Shown: one piece after another, positions 26,414 to 35,465 of the stretch | Numbering within the stretch: the stretch's first letter is position 1 | Layout of the letters: every line of letters starts with the position of its first letter | NCBI RefSeq assembly: GCF_001045555.1 | Contig: NZ_LFBU01000001.1 | Span: 2,852,001-2,916,000 of the forward strand | Length of the DNA: 64,000 bases | Reading direction: 5' to 3' | Source: Marinobacter subterrani | GTDB taxonomy: Bacteria > Pseudomonadota > Gammaproteobacteria > Pseudomonadales > Oleiphilaceae | Translations under genes and position numbers: made by a program | The notes under the pieces: generated by a model | What the model was told of the DNA's origin: nothing | Seen by the model: only the letters and a program-made list of their open reading frames with translations | Databases searched by the model: none

Positions 26414-28150
26414 TCAGGCAGGGGACTGGCTCTGGCTGACCAATTGCAAGGCGTCTTCCAGTGACGGGCTGAACGAGCTGACGCCCGCCACCGGCTTGAC
26501 CCCGGCCCGGGCCAGAGTCTTCAATGGCTGGAACTGCAGGTCGGCCAGGACGATCTGGGTGCCATCCCGCTGACAGGTGGCGATCAGCTTGTTCAGTGCC
26601 GAGAGGCCCCCGGCATCCAGAATGGTGACTCCATCCATATAGAGGATAAACCCACGGGCGTTCCGGGACAGGTCCGCCAGCTCTCCGAAAATGCGGTCGG
26701 CCGCAGCAAAGAAAAGCGGGCCGTTGATCTTGAACACCTGCCAGCCTTCGGGCAGGCCCGCATCCGCTACCCGACTGCTCGCAGTGATATCCGTCACTCT
26801 GGTCATCTGGGCCATTTCACGCATGAACAGCACCGCCGCCAGAAGGATGCCGGTGGTAATCGCAATCACCATGTCGAGTGCCACCGTGAGCGAGAAACAG
26901 GTGAGGAAAACCAGGATGTCACTGCGCGGAGCGGTTTTCAGCAGATGCACAGACTTGGGCGCCTCGCTCATGTTCCAGGCCACTACCATCAGCAACGCAG
27001 CCATGGCCGGCATTGGCAGGTAAGCCAGAAGGCCCGCCAGCGACACCAGTGCCAGCAGTACCACCAGCGCATGGACCATCGCCGATACCGGTGATTCAGC
27101 ACCGGCCCGGTAATTGGCCGCAGAACGCGCAATGGCTGCGGTGGCCGTGATGCCGCCAAAAAACGGCGTGAGGATGTTGCCTATTCCCTGCCCCATCAAC
27201 TCGCTGTTGGCGCTGTGGCGTTTGCCTGTCATGCCATCGAGTACCACCGCACACAACAGGGACTCGATGGCCCCGAGCATGGCGATGGCGAAGGCCGCGG
27301 GCAGCAACTCCCGGGCCAGATCCCAGGACAGCCCGATCGGCTCGCCGGAAGCCCCCATCTGCTGCCAGGGCCAGGCGAACTCCGGCAAAACCGGCGGGAT
27401 GCCCGCGCCCACGCTGCCGTCCGGCATCAGGTAACTGAACCGCGAACCGATGGTTTCGACAGCGGCGCCGTTGGCATTGAACCACAGGGCAAGCAGGCTA
27501 CCGACAATGACCGCCGGGAGGTGCGGTGGCACCGGGGTTTTCAGCCTTGGCCAGAGCAACATCAAGGCAAGGGTGACTCCGGCCACCAGCGTACTTACCC
27601 CATCAAGCTCCGGCAGTGCGCCGGCCAGCAACACCAGCTTGCCCCAGTAGTGTTCGGGCATGGCGCCAACCGGCAGGCCAAAAAAGTCCCGTATCTGGAG
27701 CGTAGCGATCACCACCGCAATACCACCGGTAAAACCGAGGGTTACCGACTCGGGAATGTACTCGATAAACCGGCCCAGCCGCATCAGGGCCATAATGATC
27801 AGCAACAACCCCGACATCAGGGTTGCCAGCAGCAAACCACCCAGCCCGTAGTTCTGGGCGATCGGGTAGAGAATAACCACGAAGGCGGCGGTGGGGCCGG
27901 ATATACTGAAGCGACTGCCGCCGGTCAGGGCAATCACAAAACCGGCAATGATGGCGGTGTACAGCCCGTATTGGGGCGCAACCCCACTGGCGATGGCCAG
28001 GGCCATGGCCAACGGAATGGCAATGACCCCCACCGTGACTCCGGCCATGAGATCACGAAAAAACCGTCGGCCGCTGTAACGCTCGTCGATACAGGCTTCG
28101 CGTAAAGCGTGGGCCAGCCGGAGGGAAAACAGGTGGGCGCGATGGGGCAT
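26414..28150 (-). CDS. dauA: SulP-family C4-dicarboxylate/anion transporter DauA
   Basis: The 578-residue protein has the SulP membrane domain (about 12-14 helices, residues 30-430) and a C-terminal STAS domain (about 450-565, with ILYMDGVTILDAGGL). Long stretches such as AIPLAMALAIASGVAPQYGL and ESLLCAVVLDGMTG are nearly identical to E. coli DauA as I remember it, an aerobic succinate transporter. Sulfate or bicarbonate transport is an alternative for this superfamily. It lies between aceA and a divergent small DNA-binding protein. Succinate is a product of the adjacent isocitrate lyase. Confidence 0.88.
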   Translation of the reverse strand: MPHRAHLFSLRLAHALREACIDERYSGRRFFRDLMAGVTVGVIAIPLAMALAIASGVAPQYGLYTAIIAGFVIALTGGSRFSISGPTAAFVVILYPIAQNYGLGGLLLATLMSGLLLIIMALMRLGRFIEYIPESVTLGFTGGIAVVIATLQIRDFFGLPVGAMPEHYWGKLVLLAGALPELDGVSTLVAGVTLALMLLWPRLKTPVPPHLPAVIVGSLLALWFNANGAAVETIGSRFSYLMPDGSVGAGIPPVLPEFAWPWQQMGASGEPIGLSWDLARELLPAAFAIAMLGAIESLLCAVVLDGMTGKRHSANSELMGQGIGNILTPFFGGITATAAIARSAANYRAGAESPVSAMVHALVVLLALVSLAGLLAYLPMPAMAALLMVVAWNMSEAPKSVHLLKTAPRSDILVFLTCFSLTVALDMVIAITTGILLAAVLFMREMAQMTRVTDITASSRVADAGLPEGWQVFKINGPLFFAAADRIFGELADLSRNARGFILYMDGVTILDAGGLSALNKLIATCQRDGTQIVLADLQFQPLKTLARAGVKPVAGVSSFSPSLEDALQLVSQSQSPA

Positions 28151-28210
28151 GAACGTCTCGGTGATTGCAAACTGTACGCTTAGATTATATGGTCACCCCA
28201 TCCGCATTCA

Positions 28211-28229
28211 ATGTTAATCTTATTAACAT
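28211..28229. promoter_or_regulatory. Perfect operator-like palindrome in the dauA / RHH divergent region
   Basis: ATGTTAAT and ATTAACAT arms flank CTT. It lies 61 bases before dauA and 59 bases before the assigned start of the ribbon-helix-helix gene, and could be the operator for that small regulator. Confidence 0.5.
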
Positions 28230-28287
28230 GCCTGAAAGAAATGGTAAGACCATTTCAGACAAAGAATTTCAGAGAGAAACGCGCCCC

Positions 28288-28467
28288 ATGGAAAACCGTA
28301 CCGCACGCCTGACCCTGTTGATCGACCCGGAAAAAAAGGCCATCTTTGAAGAACTCTGTAAACAGGAAGATGTGACGCCGTCCCAGAAAGTTCGCCAGTT
28401 TATCCGGGAATACGTGGAGGAAAAGCTGGGGCCGGACTGGCGCGAAGAGCGCAAAAACAGATCCTGA
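28288..28467 (+). CDS. Small ribbon-helix-helix (CopG-like) DNA-binding protein
   Basis: The 59-residue protein begins with an Arg-rich strand (NRTARLTLLID), followed by two helices (PEKKAIFEELCKQEDVTPSQKVRQFIREYVEEKL), the typical ribbon-helix-helix plan. The frame is open upstream with a possible ATG at 28228, but that codon sits inside a perfect palindrome and has no ribosome site. The chosen ATG has GAGAGA upstream. It is divergent from dauA and 26 bases before the ChaN-like gene, so either could be its target. Confidence 0.68.
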   Translation: MENRTARLTLLIDPEKKAIFEELCKQEDVTPSQKVRQFIREYVEEKLGPDWREERKNRS

Positions 28468-28492
28468 CAGCGGCCGCACCGTAATAACTGTT

Positions 28493-29500
28493 ATGAAACC
28501 ACTCGCCCCTGCCCTGTTGTTGTTCCTCCTGTTTGCCATGAACGGATGCACTGCCATGCCCTCGACCAGCTCCCCGGAAGACCTGACCAGGCCCCAAACC
28601 CAGTATGACGCCCGGATCGTTGACCCGGAAAGCGGCAGCGCTCTCACCGTGGAACAACTGGCCCAGAGACTGGCCGGTACGGAGGTGGTGATTGTCGGCG
28701 AATATCACGGCCATCATGGCTCCCATCTGCTGCAATCCCGGCTCCAGACTGCACTCTATCGGCAACAGCCGAGCCAGGTCCTGTCGATGGAACAATTCAA
28801 CCTGGATCATCAGGCTGAACTGGACCAATACCTCAAGGGACAAATCGGGGAAGCCGAAATGATTGAGGATGCCGGCGCCTGGGACAATTACCGGGCCTCC
28901 TACCGGCCCCTGGTGGAATTTGCACGCCGGCATCACCTGCCGGTGATCGCGGCCAACGCGCCGGCGGATATTGTCCGCTGTGTCGGTCGCAAAGGCCCGC
29001 CCTATCTCGACAGGGTTCCCGAACCTGTCCGGCAGGCGCTGCCCGCGAATCCCTTCATGGACACCCCCGCTTACCGTGAGAAGTTCGCCGATGCCATCGG
29101 CGCAAGCCACCGTGGCGACAGCACCATGAACGAGCGGATGGAGAACACCTACAAGGCCCAACTGCTCCGGGATAACACCATGGCAACCCGAATCCTGGAG
29201 GCCCGGGCCAGATTTCCGGGGCATCAGGTGCTGCACCTGACCGGCACCTTCCACAGCGAAGACGGCCTGGGAACCGTGGCCTTGCTGAAAAAGCGGGCGC
29301 CGGATCTCTCGGTTGCCGTTATCAGCCCGGCATTCTGGCCGGCAACGGACAGCGCACCACCGCTGGAGCAGAATCGTACGAACGGCGACTTCCTCTATTT
29401 TATCCAGCCATTGCCCGACGAATTCAAAGACCCGGAGCGGGAACGTGAAGCCATGGCCGCCCGCTTCCAGCGCTCCAGCAGTAAAACCTGTGACGAATGA
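28493..29500 (+). CDS. ChaN-like haem-binding lipoprotein
   Basis: The 335-residue protein has a lipoprotein signal with lipobox AMNGC (Cys19) and the ChaN fold signatures VVIVGEYHGHHGSHLLQ, SMEQFN and HLTGTFHSEDG. ChaN-family proteins bind haem and have been linked to iron uptake, with a structural relation to TraB/PrgY and EreA-like enzymes. No iron-transport gene is adjacent here, so the iron role is assumed from the family only. Confidence 0.85.
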   Translation: MKPLAPALLLFLLFAMNGCTAMPSTSSPEDLTRPQTQYDARIVDPESGSALTVEQLAQRLAGTEVVIVGEYHGHHGSHLLQSRLQTALYRQQPSQVLSMEQFNLDHQAELDQYLKGQIGEAEMIEDAGAWDNYRASYRPLVEFARRHHLPVIAANAPADIVRCVGRKGPPYLDRVPEPVRQALPANPFMDTPAYREKFADAIGASHRGDSTMNERMENTYKAQLLRDNTMATRILEARARFPGHQVLHLTGTFHSEDGLGTVALLKKRAPDLSVAVISPAFWPATDSAPPLEQNRTNGDFLYFIQPLPDEFKDPEREREAMAARFQRSSSKTCDE

Positions 29501-29687
29501 GGCTCCGCTACGCCCGGCCTGAAAGCCCCTTTTCGCGCTCAAGCGCTTCCCGGAACACTGAGAGGTCCTGATCACTGAACAGAGCAAACCGGATAAGGCG
29601 CACAGAGTGGAGCGCTAGCCTTGTCCCTGACTCCAATAATAGCAGCCGGCCCGCGGACGCTCCGGCAAACCATAAAGGGAAATAGCC

Positions 29688-30398
29688 ATGAAACTTCTTG
29701 CCGCTCTGATTCTTGGCATCAGCGGGATCATTTCCGCCTCGCTGATCGGTGACGGACTGACGGACCTTCGCACCGGCGACCGCTATGTGACCGTCAAGGG
29801 CGTGGCCGAGCGGGAAGTGAATGCCGATCTGGCGTTGTGGCCCATCCGGTTCGTCGCCACCGGGGACTCCCTGGGCGAGGCCCAGAACAAGGCCAGGAGC
29901 AGCCGCGATGCCATCATGGCGTTTCTGAAACTGCAGGCCATTGACGAAAGTGCCGTTGAGCTTCAGCGCCTGGACGTGACCGACACCCGGGCGAATCCCT
30001 ACCAGGGCACCAATGGCGAGCAGCAATTCATCATCAGCCAGACCCTGATGGTACGCAGCACCGATATCGGCAAGATCCGCCAGGCCGCCCAGGGTGTCAG
30101 CGAACTGGTGGATTCCGGCGTGGTGCTGAGCTCGGATTATGGCCCCTCCGGCCCCACGTATCTGTTCAACGGACTGAACGATATCAAGCCCGAGATGATT
30201 GCCGAGGCCACCGCGGCAGCCCGGGAAGCGGCAACCCAGTTCGCCAGGGACGCCAAGGCCGAACTTGGGGGCCTGCGCCGGGCCAACCAGGGGGTATTCC
30301 AGATCCTGGCCCGGGACCAGGCGCCCGGCGTGATGGAAGGGCAGCAACCGGTGAAGACCGTTCGGATCGTCTCAACGGTGGAATACTACCTCCGGTAG
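29688..30398 (+). CDS. SIMPL-domain periplasmic or membrane-anchored protein
   Basis: The 236-residue protein has an N-terminal hydrophobic segment (about 3-22) and a SIMPL (DUF541) domain beginning RYVTVKGVAEREVNADLALW. Related proteins (YggE/Omp28 type) are linked to stress tolerance, with no defined reaction. It is preceded by a 187-base gap holding only AT-rich promoter-like sequence and converges on the glycosidase gene with a 9-base gap. Confidence 0.83.
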   Translation: MKLLAALILGISGIISASLIGDGLTDLRTGDRYVTVKGVAEREVNADLALWPIRFVATGDSLGEAQNKARSSRDAIMAFLKLQAIDESAVELQRLDVTDTRANPYQGTNGEQQFIISQTLMVRSTDIGKIRQAAQGVSELVDSGVVLSSDYGPSGPTYLFNGLNDIKPEMIAEATAAAREAATQFARDAKAELGGLRRANQGVFQILARDQAPGVMEGQQPVKTVRIVSTVEYYLR

Positions 30399-30407
30399 CC
30401 GGCGGGG

Positions 30408-31475
30408 TTACTGGGTTGCCACCATCTCGTCAGTCACCCGGTATTCCCCGGCCAGCCAACGCAGAATCTCACCAGCGGCAGGATGATCAAAGGCATTGTA
30501 GGTACGCTGCAGGCTCTGCCGCTTTTCCTCACTGATTCGGCCCAGACCGGCGTCCTGCAGCACCAGCAGGTCGGCGTGAATCTGCGCCGCAAGCTCTACC
30601 CCGACCACTTCCCGGGCTGCATGCCGGAACGCCTGCCCGTACTGGTAAGACGGGCCGAGGCGGTAGGATTCGGCCAGGGTGATCGCCGGGATGGCGGTCA
30701 GGGCGGGTTGCAGGGCCGGATTGATACCATGGCCGGCCAGGTGTGCGGCATTGGCGGCGGGTCTTCCGGTAAAGCCGCGCAGATGCAGATGTTGTGACAT
30801 CCGGTCGCCATCGTTGACCGGGTAATTGTCCCAGAGCACCGGCTTGCGACCGAGCAGGTCACCGATCCGCTTCAGGTGGCCGGGGGAGACCTCCCGGGAA
30901 CAGACTTCCTCGCCGGTCCAGAATACATTCACCGCATGGTCCAGCTTGCGTCCGAGCGTCTCCAGGTAATCAGCAGGGCGCTCGCCAAAGACACGATCCA
31001 GCACCGGGTCATCGGAATAGTAGCTGGGACACACGCTCAGGTGGCCGATGGACGTGCGTTCACGAACCCAGTGCACGATCTCCACCTGGGTGCCGGCAAG
31101 ATCGGGCGTATCGGCCCGCATGTCATCAAACAGGATAGCAAGCTCATCAACGCCCATGCGTTCCAGCAGCGCCAGTTTGCGCGCCAGGGCCGCTCGGGCC
31201 TCGTCGTCAAACCGGTTGAAGATTTCAAACGGGCTCAGACCCACTCCAAAGCGAACGCCCTCCTGCCGGCAGAACCGGGCAAACCCCGCCAGTTCCGACG
31301 CCATGGCCGGTGGGTGGGGCTGCTGCCACTGGCGGCGCAGGAAGCCATCGGCTTTCGGGGCATACAGATAGAACCCGTAACCGTGGGGCACCAGGGTTCG
31401 CACCAACTGCCGGCGCTCCTGCCAGGTCCACATGGGGCCGTAGAATCCTTCAATGATTCCCAGTGTCGTTGTCAT
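30408..31475 (-). CDS. GH84 beta-N-acetylglucosaminidase (O-GlcNAcase-like) catalytic domain protein
   Basis: The 355-residue protein begins GIIEGFYGPMWTW (6-18), the GH84/hyaluronidase signature. It has the catalytic Asp pair in LAILFDDMR (Asp117-Asp118) and the VFWTGEEVCS segment (184-193). GH84 enzymes use substrate-assisted catalysis to remove N-acetylglucosamine from glycoproteins or glycans. No signal peptide is visible, so it should be cytoplasmic, and it lacks the carbohydrate-binding modules of pathogen enzymes. The start was set at MTTTLGI. Neighbouring genes give no hint of the substrate. Confidence 0.85.
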   Translation of the reverse strand: MTTTLGIIEGFYGPMWTWQERRQLVRTLVPHGYGFYLYAPKADGFLRRQWQQPHPPAMASELAGFARFCRQEGVRFGVGLSPFEIFNRFDDEARAALARKLALLERMGVDELAILFDDMRADTPDLAGTQVEIVHWVRERTSIGHLSVCPSYYSDDPVLDRVFGERPADYLETLGRKLDHAVNVFWTGEEVCSREVSPGHLKRIGDLLGRKPVLWDNYPVNDGDRMSQHLHLRGFTGRPAANAAHLAGHGINPALQPALTAIPAITLAESYRLGPSYQYGQAFRHAAREVVGVELAAQIHADLLVLQDAGLGRISEEKRQSLQRTYNAFDHPAAGEILRWLAGEYRVTDEMVATQ

Positions 31476-31601
31476 GGTGCATTCCATCTCATGTTGCCCG
31501 GATCTCAAGGATCTGATCCACGCGCTGATTAATCAACAAGTTTGACTAGACTGAAGGTGTCTGCCAATTATTCATCCAACATTCCTGCCCGGAGCAATGC
31601 C

Positions 31602-32060
31602 ATGGAAATAAAAACCTTCGAGGATCTGATTGACTGGACCCGCCAGCTTCACGCGCACCTGGCCCGGTGCCTGCACGAGTCTGCCAGCCTTAACAAGGAC
31701 GAACGGGCCAGCGCCCTGCTGGATTATCTGTCCAGCCATGAAAGCCTGCTGGACAAGACCGTCCGTGAATTTGAAAGACAGGCCGATCCGAAAGCCATGA
31801 AAACGCGCCTCTACGACTATCTTAACCACAAACCGATCACCGCCAGCAGGGCTTCTGACACCCATTACGCTGACATGGCCTTCAAGGACATTGCGCGCGA
31901 AATCTTCCAGTTCCATGACCAGGTAATGGACCTTTACACGTCCCTGATCGGCAAGGCGGAGATTCCCGAGGCCAAGTCGCTGATGGAGGATCTGCTCGCG
32001 CTGGAGGAGCACGAGGCCATGCGACTTTCCAGCCAGATAAACAGAATGGATGACCTCTGA
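31602..32060 (+). CDS. Uncharacterised all-helical protein, ferritin/hemerythrin-like
   Basis: The 152-residue protein has no signal peptide. It is predicted all-helical, with scattered acidic and His residues (HAHLARCLHES, SSHESLL, REIFQFHDQVMDLY, LEEHEAMRLSSQ) that could bind metal in a four-helix bundle. The C-terminal pattern resembles rubrerythrin-type proteins, but I cannot assign a family. The start follows CCCGGAGCAATGCC. Confidence 0.6.
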   Translation: MEIKTFEDLIDWTRQLHAHLARCLHESASLNKDERASALLDYLSSHESLLDKTVREFERQADPKAMKTRLYDYLNHKPITASRASDTHYADMAFKDIAREIFQFHDQVMDLYTSLIGKAEIPEAKSLMEDLLALEEHEAMRLSSQINRMDDL

Positions 32061-32205
32061 TCCCATGTACGACCTATGTCGTAAACGGGGCGTTTTTGAT
32101 TTCGTTTGTTAACGATAATTGCTAACGTAAACTACACCTATGAGTGGTTTGGCCCCACAAGGGTGAACCCTCATCTTACAAAAACGATAAGAGGAATAAA
32201 GAGCA

Positions 32206-33282
32206 ATGAAGATCCGTTCTGTTCTTTCCGCGGCTTTGCTGGCTGTGGCAACCACCTTTGCCTCTACACAGGCGCTCGCCCAGGAAACCTATACCCTCCG
32301 CCTCGCAGAAACCTGGGGACCAAACTTCCCGATTTTTGGCGATACCACCAAGCGCATGGCCGAACTGGCCGAAGAAATGTCCGGTGGCCGTCTGCGTATT
32401 CGCATCGACTCCGCCAACAAACACAAGGCCCCGTTTGGCATTTTCGACATGGTGAAGGCCGGCCAGTACGATATCGGCCACTCCGCGTCCTACTACTGGA
32501 AGGGCAAGGTTCCTGAAACCCTGTTTTTCACCAGCATGCCGTTCGGCATGACGGCGATCGAGCAGTATGCCTGGTTCTACCATGGCGACGGCATGGAGCT
32601 GATGCAGGAAGTCTACGCACCTCACAACATGCTGTCGTTCCCGGGTGGCAATACCGGCGTTCAGATGGGTGGCTGGTTCCGCAAGGAAATCAAATCCCTG
32701 GAAGACCTTCAGGGCCTCAAGATGCGCATCCCCGGCTTCGCGGGTGAGGTCTTCGCCGAAGTTGGCGTCAGCCCCACCAACATCCCGCCGGGCGAACTGT
32801 ACACCGCCCTCGAGCGCAACACCATTGATGCGGTTGAGTGGGTAGGCCCGGCACTGGATCTTCGTCTGGGCTTCCAGCAGATCGCTGATTACTACTACAC
32901 CGGCTGGCACGAGCCTGCGACCGAGCTGCAGTTCCTGGTGAACAAGGACACCTGGGACAAGCTGCCGGAAGACCTGCGGGCGATTCTGCGCACCGCCATG
33001 CGCGTCTCTGCGTATGACATGCTGGTGCAGTCGCAGCACGCCAACGCTGAGGCATGGGCCAACATCAAGGAAGAGCATCCCAACGTCCAGATCAAGCAGT
33101 TCCCCAAGGATGTGTTCCAGGCCATGTACAAGGCCAACAAAAAGCTGCTGAAAGAAGCTGCCGAGGGTAATGAGCAGGCTGCACGTATCATCGAGTCCCA
33201 GGAGGAGTATCTCCAGAAGACCCGGGCCTATACGGACATTTCGACCCGCGCCTACCTCAACACCATGGCCGAAGTCGAGTAA
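32206..33282 (+). CDS. TRAP transporter periplasmic substrate-binding protein (DctP family, 2-oxoacid/lactate-like)
   Basis: The 358-residue protein has a signal peptide (1-25, ending ALA) and the DctP-family fold. The segments GGWFRKEIKSLEDLQGLKMR and AVEWVGPALDLRLGFQ resemble TakP and lactate-binding relatives, which bind 2-oxo acids or lactate, often with a cation. The binding Arg is probably in KMRIPG. It captures the ligand for the two permease subunits downstream. A GC-rich hairpin lies between it and the permeases, as expected when the binding protein is made in excess. Confidence 0.9.
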   Translation: MKIRSVLSAALLAVATTFASTQALAQETYTLRLAETWGPNFPIFGDTTKRMAELAEEMSGGRLRIRIDSANKHKAPFGIFDMVKAGQYDIGHSASYYWKGKVPETLFFTSMPFGMTAIEQYAWFYHGDGMELMQEVYAPHNMLSFPGGNTGVQMGGWFRKEIKSLEDLQGLKMRIPGFAGEVFAEVGVSPTNIPPGELYTALERNTIDAVEWVGPALDLRLGFQQIADYYYTGWHEPATELQFLVNKDTWDKLPEDLRAILRTAMRVSAYDMLVQSQHANAEAWANIKEEHPNVQIKQFPKDVFQAMYKANKKLLKEAAEGNEQAARIIESQEEYLQKTRAYTDISTRAYLNTMAEVE

Positions 33283-33301
33283 ACTAGCGGCTGTTACGGA
33301 G

Positions 33302-33332
33302 CCGGGATCGCTCTCAGAGTGATCCCGGTTTT
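33302..33332 (+). terminator. Partial terminator / stabilising hairpin between TRAP genes
   Basis: CCGGGATC and GATCCCGG arms enclose an 11-base loop and are followed by only TTTT. It probably lets some transcription through to the permease genes. Confidence 0.7.
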
Positions 33333-33382
33333 GTCGTTTATAGCAATTGAAAATCGCCAACCAGGTTGGCGGAGGACCTGTA

Positions 33383-33928
33383 ATGCGCTGGATTATCAAA
33401 CTGGACGAGGGCCTGGCCCGAGTGTCCGATCTCTGCGGCTGGGTAGCCTGTGTTGCGATGGTACTCATGACCGCCAACGTCTTTTACGATGTCGTGTCCC
33501 GCTACGCGTTCAACGAAGTCTCCATCGGTATGCAGGAGATGGAGTGGCACCTGTACTCAGTGGTCTTCATGCTGGGCATCCCTTATGCCATGCGCACCGA
33601 TGGCCACGTTCGCGTGGATGTTCTGTATACCAAATGGAGCAACAAGACCAAAGCCTGGGTTAACCTGGTGGGGGCATTCATTTTCGTGATTCCGTTTGCC
33701 TACCTGATAGGCACCTACGGTTACGACTATGTCCTTGACTCCTACCAGATGGGGGAAGTCAGCCCCGACCCCGGCGGCCTGCCCTATCGCTGGATCATCA
33801 AGTCGGTGATCCCGCTCACGGCATTTTTCATTGCCGTTGCCGGACTTAACATGGCGACCTTTGCCTTGCGCGTCATGACCGGTGAGAAATCCTACGAAGT
33901 GGAGCACAGCGGGGGAGGTCTCGCATGA
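33383..33928 (+). CDS. TRAP transporter small permease (DctQ family)
   Basis: The 181-residue protein has four predicted membrane helices (about 15-37, 50-70, 90-112 and 140-162). MRWIIKLDEGLARV precedes helix 1, and the DctQ-type VSRYAFN and GHVRVDV segments are present. GGAGG 8 bases upstream fixes the ATG at 33383. The stop overlaps the large permease start as ATGA. Confidence 0.9.
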   Translation: MRWIIKLDEGLARVSDLCGWVACVAMVLMTANVFYDVVSRYAFNEVSIGMQEMEWHLYSVVFMLGIPYAMRTDGHVRVDVLYTKWSNKTKAWVNLVGAFIFVIPFAYLIGTYGYDYVLDSYQMGEVSPDPGGLPYRWIIKSVIPLTAFFIAVAGLNMATFALRVMTGEKSYEVEHSGGGLA

Positions 33929-35220
33929 TTGGCATGATTATGTTTATTGTGGCCCTCTTCATGCTGATGGTGGGCTTCCCGGTGGCCTTTACCTTTGGTG
34001 GTGTCGCCCTGTTCTTCGGGGTCTTTGCCGAGGGTATGGACCTGTTTGCCTTCATGCCATTCCGCATCTGGAGTGTGATGCAGAACAAGGTGCTGATGGC
34101 GGTTCCGCTGTTTATTTTCATGGGCGTGGTATTACAGCGCACCCGGCTGGCAGAGCAGTTGTTGACCTCCATGGGGCGTCTGTTCGGCAGCCTGCCTGGC
34201 GGCCTGGCCATTTCCACGATTCTCGTCGGCGCCTTGCTGGCCGCCTCTACGGGTGTGGTCGGTGCAAGCGTGGTGGCCATGGGCCTGATCTCCCTGCCCG
34301 TCATGCTGGCACACAATTACGACAAACGCCTCAGCACCGGCACCATCTGTGCTTCGGGCACCCTGGGGCAGATCGTGCCACCGTCGATTATTCTGATTAT
34401 CCTCGGTGACGTCATCGGCCTGCCGGTCGGAGACCTGTTCCGGGCTGCCGTGTGGCCCGGCGTCGCCCTTATCGTGCTCTACATTGTCTACATCCTGATA
34501 CTGACCCGCCTGAAGCCGGAGATGGCGCCGGCGATGCCCGAGGATCCCACCCGCTCCCGGCAACAGGAAATCGGCTCGGCACTGCTGGCCATCATTCCCC
34601 CGCTGGCGTTGATCGTTGTCGTCCTGGGCTCCATTTTCACCGGTATCGCAACGCCAACGGAATCATCGGCCCTCGGCGGTGTCGGTGCAGTGGTCCTGGC
34701 CATCATCTACCGGCAGTTTTCCTTCCAGATGGTGTGGGACGCCTCCAAGGACACCGTAAAGGTCACGGCCATGGTCTTCGCCATCCTGATCGGCGCCACC
34801 GCCTTCTCCATGGTGTTCAGTTACACCGGCGGTGATTACCTGCTGGAGGACTGGCTGCACATGCTGCCGGGGGGCGAGTGGGGCTTTATCATCCTGGCCA
34901 TGCTGGTGATCCTGATCCTCGGCTTCTTCATCGACTTTGTGGAGATTTCGTTCATCATCGTGCCGATCCTGGCACCGATTGCCGAAGCGATGGGCATCAA
35001 CATGCTCTGGTTTGCGATCCTGATCGCGATGAACCTGCAGACCAGCTTCCTGACGCCCCCGTTCGGGTTCGCGCTGTTCTACCTGAAGGGCGTGGCACCC
35101 CCGGAGGTCCGGACCATGGATATCTATCGGGGTATCGTGCCCTTTATCCTGATCCAGATCCTGGTGCTGGCCCTGATTGTGGTTTTCCCTGGGTTGTTCG
35201 GGATGAGCGCTACCAACTGA
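33925..35220 (+). CDS. TRAP transporter large permease (DctM family)
   Basis: The 431-residue protein has about 12 helices with DctM signatures VPLFIFMG, STGVVGASVVAMGLI, ASGTLGQIVPPSIILIILGD and TSFLTPPFGFALFYLKGV. It forms the sodium-driven translocation channel. It is translationally coupled to the small permease and ends before a GC-rich hairpin. Confidence 0.94.
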   Translation: MIGMIMFIVALFMLMVGFPVAFTFGGVALFFGVFAEGMDLFAFMPFRIWSVMQNKVLMAVPLFIFMGVVLQRTRLAEQLLTSMGRLFGSLPGGLAISTILVGALLAASTGVVGASVVAMGLISLPVMLAHNYDKRLSTGTICASGTLGQIVPPSIILIILGDVIGLPVGDLFRAAVWPGVALIVLYIVYILILTRLKPEMAPAMPEDPTRSRQQEIGSALLAIIPPLALIVVVLGSIFTGIATPTESSALGGVGAVVLAIIYRQFSFQMVWDASKDTVKVTAMVFAILIGATAFSMVFSYTGGDYLLEDWLHMLPGGEWGFIILAMLVILILGFFIDFVEISFIIVPILAPIAEAMGINMLWFAILIAMNLQTSFLTPPFGFALFYLKGVAPPEVRTMDIYRGIVPFILIQILVLALIVVFPGLFGMSATN

Positions 35221-35233
35221 CAACCATGGCAAG

Positions 35234-35257
35234 GCCGGGCCCCCAGCAGGGCCCGGC
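35234..35257 (+). other. GC-rich hairpin after the TRAP operon
   Basis: GCCGGGCCC and GGGCCCGGC arms enclose a 6-base loop. It has no T tract, so a terminator role is uncertain. Confidence 0.45.
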
Positions 35258-35334
35258 AATCCTTGCACTGCAAAGGCCCCCACGTTTCTCTGCCCGCTTT
35301 TCCAACCGGTAGCTCCTCTCTATTTACCCTCCAC

Positions 35335-35362
35335 CTGACAAAATCCGACAGTTTTCTATACT
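35335..35362 (+). promoter_or_regulatory. Sigma-70-like promoter of the cyclopropane-synthase gene
   Basis: CTGACA is separated by 16 bases from TATACT. The start point would leave a 5' leader of about 95 bases. Confidence 0.5.
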
Positions 35363-35465
35363 GAACGGACTAGCGGCGGTTTCCGGCCCGGTACCCGGGA
35401 ACCGTGGCGCATGCATGTCGTCGAAAAAACATTGATGTTGAGGTTACCAAGGGAGAGCGGATTCC

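Noticed and set aside
28400..29587. 395-residue minus-strand frame over the ChaN-like gene
   Set aside because: Antisense shadow; the plus-strand gene has a lipobox and family motifs.
32176..33477. 433-residue minus-strand frame over the TRAP binding-protein gene
   Set aside because: Shadow of the DctP-family gene, which has a signal peptide, hairpin and coupled permeases.
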